DNA from: Nageia nagi
Taxonomy: Eukaryota; Pinophyta
Length of the DNA stretch: 64,000 nucleotides
Reading direction: 5' to 3'
Assembly: GCA_050084985.1 (NCBI GenBank)
Contig: JBITNC010000001.1
Span: forward strand, 92,008,001 to 92,072,000
The translations under genes were made by a program, and so were the position numbers. Shown piece by piece: positions 33,400 to 45,969 of the stretch (positions are counted from its first letter, which is position 1; every line of letters begins with the position of its first letter). The notes beneath the pieces are model-generated. The model was not told the DNA's origin, searched no databases, and saw only the letters and a program-made list of their open reading frames with translations.

Positions 33400-35070
33400 C
33401 CATGCTAACCATCATCTACCATGGTGGACCAATAAAATATCATGAACGGCTAAGCAAGAACACTCACCTATGATCTAGCAATTGTTAAAGGGAAATACTA
33501 TCAATAGGATAGTGGGCAAGGAGATAAAATTGCCAAAGCTAAATCATCAACAAGAAAGCGACACCAAAATGATCAAGAAATCAATTTCTTATTATTTTAT
33601 TCACTCTTTTTCTTTAACCCTAGCTCCAAGTATTCATGGATGATTTCTCTTTCCTATTAATCATTATTTCATGTGTGCAAACTAATTTAGAATATTTTAT
33701 AGGGTTATCATTTCTTTTTGAAAAGCTAATTTTATTGATCCCACATCATTAATGGTGTATGATTTGTCAAATTAGTGATCAATTTAGCACTTAATGATTA
33801 TGAATGGTAAGAATGCTTAATTGCATAATTTATGATGCATGCTAGAGCTAGAGCATAAATTGATTATATTTCATTTTTAAATTTTTTAGTACTAAATGAA
33901 TGCCATTGGTAACATGTTTTATGATAAATTGGAAAAAATTCTAAATATGTGTTTCAATTCCTATTCTCATAGGTTGTAATAGATGCATAACATGAGTATT
34001 GTATGAGTGCAAAGGTAAAATTTTAATTATAAATATCTAATTTAATTAAATTTGTACGAAAATTATTCATCTTCACATATGTGTATGATTTTGGAATGGT
34101 ACATAATTAAATATTCATATTTTGGATAAGCTCTTTTTCTTGAAGATCAGTTCATTGATTAACACATCATCAATGACATAATAAGGAAAATTTATATATT
34201 CTTTAAAATATCAATCATGCTTGTATATTGTTAATGGCTCAAAAATATTTATATCTTAGTTTTATTATTAATGCATAGACCAATTGTACATGGGGTCAAA
34301 TATTGCTATTTCATGGCTTATATTGAATATTTTATGCTATCTAGCAACATCGTCTCATCTTTGATATAATGCAAAATGTTATTTCTACATGCCAATTGAA
34401 TATTATTTAAATTTTTGCATCTAATATGATTATGTCCACATCACCAATGTTGTGTGTTTACTACAAATTCTTTGCAATTAGGGTATGCTAAAATTTCTTT
34501 GAATATCTTCTTGAAAATGTGATTATTTCATGAATGTGTAGTGTCATAAAGTTGATGAGCAAAATTGTAGAAGAAATGATTGTAAAACTTCATGCATACC
34601 ACACCACTAGTGGCATGGTCTTACTTTGAAAATTCATGAATTTAAAATATTGAAATGAGAGGCCAATGAATATTTGACTATTTGGTACATTTACGGATAT
34701 TGAATGTTATTGTTCATTATTCTACTAATAATTATTTTTAAGGACATGGTCATTCCATGAGCAAATGTCTCATTTTTTACAAGTTATTCCAAGCTTGAGT
34801 CATTAAAATTTCTCATCAGCTTGATAATCATGGATATTACAAGCCTTGGGCATCAAAAAGGACCTCATTCACTCGCTCTCCATAGACTATGAGTTGCAAT
34901 CACAGTAGTCTCTACATCATGATTTATAGAAATATTAGTTGCATTGACCATAGTGACACAATGCATATCATATTAATTTCATCCTTGATCTTCAATTGAT
35001 TATTCTTTGATGGGATGTCATATACGTGGGTATGATGTTGATTTATTCTTTAGGTATTGTTTGGGTGAGT
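33400..35070. other. Stretch without a recognisable gene
   Basis: AT-rich DNA with no convincing frame or repeat boundary. The word CACAT(C/T)A(T/C)TAATG(G/A) recurs loosely (33742, 34160, 34438), as it does at 30870. Confidence 0.4.
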
Positions 35071-35074
35071 AGGA

Positions 35075-37325
35075 TCGAAGTCTAAAAAAGGTTATTTTTC
35101 AAGTTTATAATTTTGTTAATTATTATCTTCCATATTAAAGAGTTATCTTCCATGATTCTAATGCTTCAAATGGTGAATAAAATGAAGCTATAGTTTGTAA
35201 GTTGTGGCTTTTTAAAAATTGTAGTTAAATATAAAAAATGCAAAATATGCATGAAGGCTCTATTGATGGACTCACTAGGAGTAGCTCAAGTTGATTCATA
35301 ACTTTGAAATTTGAATCATTGGTACCTAGTATTATGGTGAACATGTGATTAAAATTTGAAGGAATTTGGATGAAATACTTAAAATTTATGGTGCTCACAC
35401 AAGGATGAAATAATTAAAATTTATGGTGCTCACACAATTATAAATTATCATTATGCATTCATGATAAGTCAATTTTGATAGCTCCCAGGTGCAAATGTAC
35501 ATTAGAGGACAACTTGATGATAATGTTGAGAGATACGAATAAGGATTTAAAGTGTGAAATTTAGACCAGTTAAGCTACATATATCTAAGAACACCTAGAT
35601 CAAATTTTGTGATATTTGGAATAATGGTCATGAAAAATTGGCACCAAAAGTAGTTTTGATAGTTTTGCAAAATTCAAAAAGATAGGAGAATATAGCCATA
35701 TGAGGCCAAAATAATGCTATAAGAATACAAATAAGGGAGATTATTATTGTGAGGATGAGAGAACATATTGTAAAGAAGAAAAAATAACAAATATTATCTT
35801 ATCACCATGTAACCATAAACTCTAAATTTGTAATCCCTTAATATTATAAAATAGAACATGGAGTATAAAAAAAGTTAAGTCTTTTAGTGTTGATTTCCTC
35901 CCAAGGGGAGTGAGTTAGTGTAGGATTGAAAAGAATGTATAATAATCCATTTTATTGTAAACTCCATGGAAAATAAGAAAACCATGAGAGTAATATTGGA
36001 GGTCCATTTCAAGCTTACAACATGTTCAAAAACACACAAAATGATGTACACATATAGTTACCTTGGTTCAACCAATGTGGTCTACATCTAGAAAATAGCA
36101 ATCCATTATTGTAGATTCCATTTTATAATATCACTTGTATGATCCTTCTTGCTTCACTCTTTTGTTCATCGAATCAAAGTTGAATCACATGATCATTATA
36201 GGCTCTCCATTGAATCCCTTTCTTGAAGATGACACTCTTTTCAATGAAAGTCCTTGAGCATAGTTCCATGTATCTTGTCATAGGATGACATATTTAGAAC
36301 TACTCTTTGTCTTTTTTTCTTTCCATCATGGCTATTATATCATCCACTTCTTTCTCCATGGAAATAATCTTGCCCATGTTCTTTTTCTTCTTTTATGCAA
36401 GCTTGAAATGCACCTCTAATATTACTCTCATGGTTTTGTTATTTTTCATGGAGTTTACAATAAAATGGATTATTATACATTCTTTTCAATCCTACACTAA
36501 CTCACTCCCATTTCGAGGAAATCCACACCAAGGAACTTCACTTTTTTTCATACTCCATGTTCCCTTTTATAACATTAAGGGATTACAAATTTGGAGTTTA
36601 TGGTTACATGGTGATAAGTTAATATTTGCTATTTTTTCTTCTTTAAGTTATTCTCTTCATCCTCACAAAAATAATCTTCCTCATTTGTATTCTTGTAGCA
36701 TTTTTTTGGCCTCATATGGTTATATTTTCCTATCTTTTTGGATTTTTCAAAACTATCAAAACTACTTCTAGTGCCATTTTGTCATGACCACAACTTCATG
36801 ACCATAATTTCAAATGTCATGAAATTTGACCTAGGTGTTCTTGGATATATTTATCTTAATTGGTCCAAATTTTACATTTAAAATCTTTTAATGGTAGCTC
36901 TAAGAATCTTCATCAAGTTGGCCTCCAACATAGATTTGCACTTGGTAACTATCAAAATTTTGACTATCATGAATGCAAAATGATAATTTATAATTTTGTG
37001 AGCACCATAAATTTAAAGTATTTAATACAAATTGGTTAAAATATTAACATGTTCACCATAATATGAAGTACCAATGCTTCAAATTTTAAGATATGAATCA
37101 ACCTGATCTACTCTGGTGATTCCATCAATAGAGCATTCCATGCATATTTTGCATTTTTTGTATTTAACTCCAAATTTTGAAAATCCATAACTTAAAAATC
37201 ATAACTTAATTTTATTCATTATGTAAAGAATTATAATTATGGAATATAGGTCTTTAATATGGAAGAGAATAATTAAAAAGTTTTATAAACTTGAAAAATC
37301 ACCTTTTTTGAACTCTAAAATCCAT
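35075..37325. repeat. 0.93 kb inverted repeat with 0.38 kb spacer
   Basis: The left arm (about 35075-36018) is the reverse complement of the right arm (about 36395-37325). Examples: GTGAGTTAGTGTAGGATTGA at about 35918 pairs with TCAATCCTACACTAACTCAC at about 36487, and TTTTTCAAGTTTATAA at about 35096 pairs with TTATAAACTTGAAAAA at about 37284. The arms differ by scattered substitutions and small indels. A 154-codon frame on the right arm is not coding by any sign. If transcribed through, the RNA would fold into a long hairpin. Confidence 0.85.
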
Positions 37326-37879
37326 TTCAAATAACTCATCCCATTTTATGGGCTTTTGGTCCCACAAAATCCTTGGGATCAAAATAATGAAAAAATTAAT
37401 TCTCACACATATAGATATACTTCTTGTATCACCTTATCAAATTTAACCATCAGTATGAATTCACTTGGCCTTTTAGGTACATCAATTTGCATTCTCAATT
37501 AATCAAGAGTAAAAGAATATTTGCTTCCAACACATTAACCTCAGTCATCACAACTATCGAGAATATGTGCCCTTATCCTCCCATTAGAATTCATGTCTAG
37601 ATAATTTTATTATGGAAACATTTCATTAAATGCTAATGAAAATTATTGACTTCAAAAATGAAAATTTATCTCAACCTTATATGCTTTCAAACTGTGAATC
37701 CAATCCATCATATTTGGTTCTCTTGACTCTGAAGTAGGCATAATAATGAACTTTGCAAATAAATCACTCATTATTTTTTTTCAAACAAGCTCCATAATTT
37801 CCCAACAAAATAATGTTGTGATACCAACTTGATCTATAAACCCTACTTCAAGATTTAATTTGGATCTTCACACTTTGTT

Positions 37880-38800
37880 CATTTTCTTTGCATCATGGAG
37901 ATTATATCATCCACTTCTTTTCTTTTTTTACACATAAATTTTTTTTTGCTCATTCACATTACACATTCTCCCATTTGTTAGGATTCTCCCTAAAAGGGTA
38001 CTTCAATTTTTTTCATATTGTATGTTCCCTTTTATAACATTAAGGGATTACAAATTTGGAGTTTATGGTTACATAGTGTTAAGATAATATTTGTTATTTT
38101 TCCTCCTTTACAATATGCTCTCTCATCCTCACAATAATAATCTTCCTAATTTATATTCTTGTAACATTTTTTGGCCTCATATGTTTATATTCTCCTAACT
38201 TTTTGAATTTTGCAAAACTATCAAAACTACTTTTGGTGCCATTTTGTTACGACCACAACTTCATGACCATAATTCCAAATGATAGTAAATTTGATCTAGG
38301 AGTTCTTAGATATATGTAAATTAATTGGTCCAAATTTTATGCTCAAAATTCTTATTGGTAGCTCATAGTATCATCATCAAGTTGGCCTCCAATGCAAACT
38401 TGCACCTGGTAGCTATCAATATTTTGACTGTCATGAATGCAGAATGATAATTTACCATTTTGTGAGAGTCATAAATTTCAAGTGTTTAATCCAAATGCCT
38501 TAAAATTTTGACCACATGTTTCCTATAATACTAGGTACCAATGATTCAAATTTCAAGCTATGAATAAACCTGAGCTACTCCTGATGAGTCCATTAATAAA
38601 GTCTTCTATGCATATTTTGCATTTTTTTTAATATTTAACTCCAAATTTTGAAAAGTTGTAACTTACAAACCATAGCTCCATTTTATTCATAGGTTGAAGC
38701 ATTAGGATCATGGAAGATAGCTCTTTAATATGGAAGAGAATAATTAATAAAATTATAAACTTGAAAAATCACCTTTTTTTTAGACTCTGAAATTCATTTT
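37880..38800 (+). repeat. Third copy of the inverted-repeat unit
   Basis: Same orientation as the right arm (36395-37325): both contain TTATAACATTAAGGGATTAC, then TGGAGTTTATGGTTACATGG or AG, and end in AAACTTGAAAAATCACCTTTTTT. The GATACCAACTTGATCTATAA at about 37817 could be the inverse of an initiator-Met primer site next to an LTR, hinting that the unit is an LTR, but the match is imperfect. Confidence 0.7.
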
Positions 38801-39031
38801 GGATCATAAACTGCTCTTCTCATATAGGGACTTTGATTTTGGTTTGTTTACTTGATGCGGTATGATCAAGGGGAAATTAAGACCAAATGGAGAAAAACAA
38901 CACATCAGATTCAACATATTTATAAAAATAAAGAAGTCCACTTTAATATTAAATTTTTTTTTCTCTTCTCTAAACTTCTTTAGATTATGCAATTTCAATG
39001 CTTTTCATTTCATATCCAAAGAAGGGCAAAA

Positions 39032-39790
39032 TGTAGATGCCTAAAAATGATTTATTATTTATTTAATAAATCATATTTAGACTTCTTAAATGATTAATGA
39101 CAATAATACATACATCAAGATAAAGTTGGTATTACAATGCAATACCATATGCTAGGACCAATGCAATATCATTTATCATGGCTCACATTTTAATTTATCT
39201 TGAATAAAATGAAGATTATTATTATTGTTTGAATTTGACCTCATTCCTTTCTATATCCTTTACATGTTATAAATACAAGTGAAATAGGTTGATCTACTGA
39301 AGAAACGAAATTCTTTTAATATAATGAAGAACTCTGATAGATGGTTGTCAATTGTAACAATGTGTTTGGATGCCACATATCATGAATGTTTTTTATACTT
39401 TGAGTTCTAAATTTTCTTTCTTTTACACATAACATGATTCACCATGTCCCACAAAGTTAGCAAAGTTATTATCTTACAACATCAATAGCATGCGCCTTCT
39501 AGATCAAGAGTTATAGATTTTGATGGTCAACTCATCACTCCATACTTGCAAAGATCTATCTTGAGCTTGTCCTAAACTCGATCCTAATCCTCTAAATATT
39601 CACTACTATATTCTCTTGAGGATTGTACATGCACTCCATATCAAGTTCATGCATTTCATGTATATCTGTTGTAATCTAATATAGTGTATGTTGTATGTTG
39701 TTGTATATTGTATACTATTTATTTAATTATGTTTATTCATATTTACACAATTTTAGGTCCATAAACATAATTAGAAATGGGATTTTGATA
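39032..39790 (+). repeat. LTR-like sequence (TGTAGATGCC end)
   Basis: TGTAGATGCCTAAAAATGA at 39032 is the same LTR terminus as at 3417 in inverse orientation. A TATA-like GTTATAAATACAAG lies at about 39267, the right distance for an LTR promoter. The right boundary is not defined; 39790 is a guess. Confidence 0.35.
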
Positions 39791-39799
39791 AAATTAAGA

Positions 39800-41750
39800 T
39801 AACTTCATAACATCACTAATTCAAGCTTTCTTCTTGATATTGATTGAGAAATGTTCAAGAAAAAGGTTTTCTAGTTGCTCAAATGTATACAAACTATGTT
39901 GTGGTAATGCATTGTACTAATTCATAGCTTGCCCCCAAGGGTCATCAGAAGTGTTCTCACTAATAATGCTTTATTATTAGAAATTAATTATAATGCATGT
40001 TTAAAATGCCTCATATTCTCTTTAGGGTCTTCCTTGCTTTTGAACTTATCCATCTTTGGAATCTCAAACTTCTTGGGATATGAACTTATGGGAACCCAAG
40101 GGTTAATTGGTTCATTTTATATTTCCCCATAACTAATTGTAGATAGACCTTGATTATTAGTCCTTACTTCCAACTCTTGCAATCTTCTCATGATTTGATC
40201 CTCATTATTCACATTGGGCCTCCATAAGGTGTATTTGGTCCACCATGGATGGATCCAATCCACTATAAGACTGATTTAGACCATTGAAAAAATTTAATTA
40301 CCTCTAAAAAGAGTGAGCATTGGGGTTATAATGTGTTCCTTATTATCCCCAAGATTATCCTTATGTATTATGCCTAATATTTTGATGCACATTGTAATTA
40401 TATCCTTATTATGTACCTTGGGACTAATATTGTGTGTTAATACCATAACCATGTTTCATACTTTTCCCATTATTTTATTGCATATTGTACCCTTGACCTT
40501 GTTATATCCCTTGTAAAGTGTTTTGATTCTGATTTTGATGCAGATAAACCATTTATTTTTTATTCATAAGATGTTGCATTTTCCCAATAAGTTGTTACAT
40601 CTATTCTATGGATGGAGGAGAGGAACCTTGTTGGGGATTTTGTAGTGGATTATGAGGTGAATTTTGAGCTCCACAAGTATTTTGCATGTTGTTATATGAA
40701 GCATTTTGGAATGAGATGTGCTAAAAATGAGCCATATTTTTGGTTTGGCATTTTTTGAATATTTTGTTGGTTATGCATAATAGTTTGGTCAAGGCCAACC
40801 CAATCATCAAGACTAGCTTGGTTGGGTTAACCAATATTAGGATTTTGGCCTTATGGATCTATCTATCAAGAGACTTATTTTGGTGGATTTTGGAAACTAT
40901 TGGTAGTATTGGTTTGGATGTTGGATGAATTTTGTTAGACAACATGTTGGGAATTATTAGATTAGTTGGTATTTGTTGCCCTTTGGAATGAGGGAGGTGT
41001 ATTGTGTTGAACAATATTTGAAAATTGGGGATTAAATTTTGGAAATATTATTGTTCAATTTTAGGATATGGTTGAGGAATATTTGGCTTCTCTTGGGATA
41101 ACCTCCTTATGAATAATTCTTATGTTTTTTATATATTTCATTGAAAATTTTGCAAATCTTACACAATTGGAGATTCTTTAGATTGTTGGGGTACTTTAAT
41201 GTAGGTTCTTGGCTGGTGGATAATCTACACTCTTGAGGTATGAACCAACCTTTACCAATGTTTTGTGCATTTGGAGTTTTTGGTAGATTTGGAATATTTT
41301 GTGAAGTGGCTAGTTGAGGAGTTTTATTTTGAATCTGGTCCATCATCTCTTGGTACCAATTAGATTTATTTATATTTTGACTATTAATTTTGAGTGGGGA
41401 TAAATACATACCAATAACATTTAGAGGCTCACTCACATTCATCATAGCACCATTATAATGGTTTGACCAAATCAAAATGTTTTTAGGCATACCTAAGCCT
41501 TATGGAGAAGCTTGTGTTGTGGGACTAATTGTATTATGAACTTGCTCCATCACTCTTGTCATTTCATTAGGTGTGAGGCTTTGGAAAGTTTGGAGAGCTT
41601 TATGAAATACAATGGACTAATTGTCTACATTAGTAGTTAGCTCCTCCTTTACCTTAGTTGTATTATTCTTTTTCTTTTGAGCTCTAGTTTCCAATATTCC
41701 CACTATGAAATTCTCATACCACACCAGATTCTCAGATGAATTGGGTTCCA
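39800..41750 (-). pseudogene. Ty3/gypsy gag-type pseudogene
   Basis: A minus-strand reading starts at MEPNSSENLVWYENFIVGIL (41750) and continues in the same frame, with two stops, into a 127-codon piece (41490-41107) rich in Asn, Gln, Pro and Ile. After several breaks it ends in a retrotransposon_gag-like motif, NALPQHSLYTFEQLENLFLE (about 39900-39840), resembling 'W.NALP..SI.SFEQL...FL..F'. An odd point is that the gag-like motif comes after the low-complexity region rather than before it, so the segment may join two fragments. No protease or polymerase follows to the left. Confidence 0.45.
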
Positions 41751-41759
41751 TTTTTACAA

Positions 41760-44600
41760 GACTACAATAAGGAAATTTTAAACATAATAAGAAAAATTGA
41801 AGTAAAAGCTTTACAAAATGAGAATGAAATAAATAAAAAACACCAAGCTTACAATATGTTCAAAATTATTCTTTCTTTAGTGTTGATGCAAATTTAAACA
41901 AACTTGAGATGAAGATGCAAATCTATATGAATATTGCAATAATGACAAATAACAATTTTTGATTAGTTGCTCTATTTTTTTCTTGGTTCAATTTGACTCT
42001 TATCTTGTTAATTTTGCTAGATTTTAGATGCAATTATTCTTTTTGATACAACATTATTTATGTTTCCCTATACCAATGATACTAGTAAAGTATTTAGCAA
42101 GGTAAGGATCAATCTTCTAGGGGTGTGAAATGTTTTACAAGGGTTCTCTGGTATCCTCCATAGGAATCTATTTCTATATGTGTGAAGGACTTTAGTATAA
42201 GAAAGAAAATATGAGATGCAAATTAAAATGAGATGCACACTACTCCCGCTCTTTTTTGATAATTTTTGCTTTTCAAATGAGAGTGAAATGAAACAACAAT
42301 TTTGGATGCACATAATAAAGAATGATCAAGTTCCCAACAATAAGAAAAGTCATCATTTAAGATATAGATTTTAGATCCAAAGTAGCATTTTTGTTTGTGC
42401 AATAATGCCTCCTAAGAATGAATACAATTTTACTAAGATACAAAACCAAATGAAGGTAAGACTAGGATGCACAAAATAATGAAATAGTATGAACCAAGTG
42501 TAAAAAGAGATTCAAATTCTTACCCAAACTCAAATGTTCCCTCTAACTCCAAGGTGTAAAGCTTAATAGGATAAAAATCCCTCACAAGTGATAGAGGTTT
42601 TAAAAAACTAAGCCAATCACTAAGGAAAGTTTGGAAAATCAAAAGAAAAAATGGATGCACACTTTAATACAAGTGTAAACACACCTCCTAGGCCTTTACA
42701 AGACTACTTTTGGCTATGATAAGCCAAAACAAATTGAACCTATTACAATTTTTTTTACTAAAAATTGAAAATTTTGAACCCATTGGTCCCAAGCATAGTC
42801 TATCTTACATCTTGATTGAGTTTTTTGATAAAAATGCCTTTGTATTTCTAGGCATAGTCTAACTTGCGCCTTGTATGACTTTTTTTATCAAAATAGCTCT
42901 CTATTTTGGGGTGTATTGCAAATTGGAAGCTATATAAGGCTCAAAATTTATTATTTTTGAGCCACAATGCACCTGGGGGCTAGACATAATGCACCTAGGG
43001 GCTAGGCATAATGCACCTCAGGGTCAGGTATTGAGGCATAGTGCACCTAGATTGAGGCATAATGCACTTGGCAAAGTAGGTTCAGGGCATAGTATGACTA
43101 GGTTGGGATGCAATGCACCTAGAAAATTAACTATTTTTGGCTCCAAAAATCTCTTTGCAACACCTTTCTCTATTTCAAGGTGTAGTGCATCTATTACAAA
43201 GAGTACGTTAGACTAATTTGGGCTAAATTTGTTGATTTTGAGCTTCAAAAACTCAAATTTGATCTATCTATATCATGGTAATTCCCTATCAAAATTTTGC
43301 TAAAAAATTATCATAAATTCCTTATGCTTTATAATTTTGTCGTATTTAGGTGGGTAAAAATCAAGAAAATCAAGAACCTCCAAAATACAAGCAAAACTTG
43401 AAGAATGAAGAGATAAGTAAAGAGAACACCAAATTTGAAATAGTTGCTTCTTTCACCTTAGGTTCACCATTTAATGTAAACCAAAATTTATGTTATTATG
43501 GACTAAGATGTATAAACAAGTTATATTCACATATAAACTTCAAGATATATAACTACGCTTTACATAATTAGAATTAGATAAAAATTATGGTTTAGGTATG
43601 GCTAAATTTGTAAAGAATGATTCAAAAACTTGCAAGAATGTAAAGGAAACTTAAATTCATCTAATGTGGGTAGGGGGGCCTCTAATTTAGGCTTTGTAAG
43701 GAACCTAAATGAGCTTGGAGTGAGTTTCCTCACTCCAAATGGAAATGTGATCCCAGTGAGTTGTCTCACTCCAAATGGCAATATGAGCCCCCTAGTCCCC
43801 AAATCAATGAAGATAATAGAACTAGGTATGCCTATTATGCAAATGCTTGTGCCTATGTGATATTTAAGTAATTTGTATGGGGTAATAAAATAATTAGGAT
43901 ATATATTTATGTGTTTCAATGAAAAAATATGAGATCTAGTGTGTGAAACCTTTCAAAACCTTAAATGCTATGAAATGGATATATCTTTAAATACTCTTAG
44001 ATCTATGAGATCCAAGGACACCCACAAGATAAAGTGGATGCATAAACCATGTGTTAATGCTAGTATGAATTCAAACTAAATTTTCTATGATGGAAATGCA
44101 AATTAATATTATTTTAGCCTATCAAAAACACTAAAATGCACACAAGTTTATGATACAAGGCTTCATAGATCCAAGCCTTTCCATAGTTGAGATATTTCCA
44201 AACCTAAAAAGACCTTGAATATACAAGTATATTTAAAAATGTAAAGTGAGATTTTTTACAAGAGTATAACCACAATTATGGTAGCATGAAGATCCCTTTC
44301 TTGTAATGGTGAGATATCCTCCAAAAGCATGTAACCCTTGAGAAATCTTCAAAACCTTAGCCTTCAAACCCTCTTAGCAATCTTAGAGCAATTCGATAGC
44401 AAAAATCATAAGTGAGCATGAAAAAAATGAATTAGGATTAATTACCCAAGAGGTGGAATTATATTTATCATTGAGTTACATGCCTCTTTTGATAACTTAG
44501 GTGAATATAACTAGATACCCACTTTTGCACCTTTTTTGAGTTTAAGTTAATTAATCTCATTTTGCATATTTGAACATTTGATTATTCATAGTTATACATT
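41760..44600. other. Stretch without a recognisable gene
   Basis: AT-rich DNA with short open frames that show no family resemblance. It holds the GCATAATGCACCTAG minisatellite and a two-unit repeat around TCACTCCAAATGG (about 43730 and 43768). No LTR boundary or transposon end was found. Confidence 0.4.
42964..43125 (+). repeat. GGCATAATGCACCTAG minisatellite
   Basis: Seven to eight degenerate units of about 19-24 bases, including GACATAATGCACCTAGG, GGCATAATGCACCTCAGG and GGCATAGTGCACCTAG. Open frames through this region are translations of the repeat. Single related words (GGCATAGTCTA) precede it at about 42793 and 42851. Confidence 0.75.
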
Positions 44601-44610
44601 AAGAAGCAAT

Positions 44611-45110
44611 TGAGAGAATTAGCACTACTCTAATCCTCAAGGTCCAAGACTAGGAAACTCAATCACACAACATTCACACAAGATAACACAAGTGTAATGT
44701 GGTTCCTCCCTCCTTGGGAGTACATCCACAACTAGTATCTCAATTCTCAAGTATGCCCCTCTTACAACAATTCTCTTCCTCTCTCCTACACAAACTAGTA
44801 GAGTAATCTTACTCCAAAACTTAGATGTGTTACAAGAAGAGAGGCCCTCTATTTATAGCTTGAGAGCACCTCCCTAACCTCCCTTTAACCCAAGGGTAAG
44901 GTTAGGGTTACAATAAATGTGTGACCTAACTTTAACCTACCAACTAACCCCATGGTTAGGTCAAAGTACACACATAATAAAGAATTCAATTAATCCCTTA
45001 AGGTATCTTCATATCCTTTAAGTGATTAATTGAACTTACAAGAAGTTTAGATATTCACAATATTTCATTACAAATTCTAATAGATGATACATAAATCACA
45101 AGGCTTGACA
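44611..45110 (-). repeat. Probable solo LTR
   Basis: On the minus strand the segment runs TGTCAAGCC...TTCTCTCA with a TATA box GCTATAAATAGAGGGCC (about 44864-44848) and a long C-poor, GGGAGGGAGGAACC-containing downstream half, the layout of a plant LTR promoter and R/U5 region. No primer site follows and no partner LTR is in the window. Boundaries were chosen from TG/CA ends; no target duplication was found, so they may be off. The third CACTA element starts abruptly at its right edge. Confidence 0.45.
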
Positions 45111-45234
45111 CTTAATAAAGTGATAATAGTTAATGTTATGTTAATGAAATCATTAATACTTTGTTGATGTTAATGTTATGTTAAAGCTAATGCTATGTTA
45201 GTGTTAATGCTATGTACTTTATTTTCTAGATGTA

Positions 45235-45935
45235 TATACATGATGCCTTTAAAATGAATATTAGTGAGTTGGATATGATAACCAACTGCTGATTCTAATA
45301 CTCTTGAGTTCCCATCACCATAATTATTGATCCATAGAGCAAGATACACTTGAATTTGATCACCAAGGTAGTATTTCCTTAAGATAGGATTCGTTACTTT
45401 CTATCGAATGATTATAAAATAGGGAGATGAGAGTTTTTTTGGGTGACACCAATGGACTCGTCATTCTATTTGCTATATCATTTATGGTTGATACTCTTGG
45501 TAAGACATTAACTACTTACTCATTGGTAACCCATATGCCCCATTGCACTTTGGGGATACATTTATTCACTAAGTAGATACTTAGTCCTAGGAAGCCTTTT
45601 ATCTACCATATTGAGCCTAAATCCTACATCGATTAGATAAGGGTTATATTATTGATAATGGAGGTGGAGTTATAATGACCACTTCTAATATACTATTATG
45701 TGACTTGTTGGTAAGATATAGTAAACCTAGCTTATAGTTTTACCAACTTGCCTTATTTTAATACCTGACTAGTATACATTTTAGGAAAATTAAAAACTTA
45801 AAAAAAAATTCATCACACCACTCACATTCATAAGAGTTAATTAATTTGTGAAGTTCTAAAATAACATAACCACATCTTATTGCATGATAAATTAATTAGG
45901 CATATAGGTTGTTTGATGCACATTTGTAAAATTGT
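45235..45935. other. Conserved 0.7 kb CACTA-family block, copy 3
   Basis: Counterpart of 9395-10080 and 18585-19285, preceded by about 100 bases of ATGTTA repeat. The AAGGGTTA(T/G)ATTATTGAT motif occurs once, at about 45645. Confidence 0.6.
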
Positions 45936-45969
45936 AAAAAACATAACCATAGTGTATTACATTTTCTTA

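Noticed and set aside
36307-36771. 154-codon open frame rich in Phe, Ile, Ser and Leu
   Set aside because: It lies in one arm of the inverted repeat, is not open in the other copies, and its hydrophobicity follows from T-rich DNA.
42989-43216. 75-codon His/Arg/Ala-rich frame
   Set aside because: It is a translation of the GCATAATGCACCTAG minisatellite.
44630-44640. CACTACTCTAATCC as the missing 5' TIR of the third CACTA element
   Set aside because: It shares only CACTACT with the family TIR and sits inside an LTR-like promoter segment; the following DNA does not match 13124-13600.
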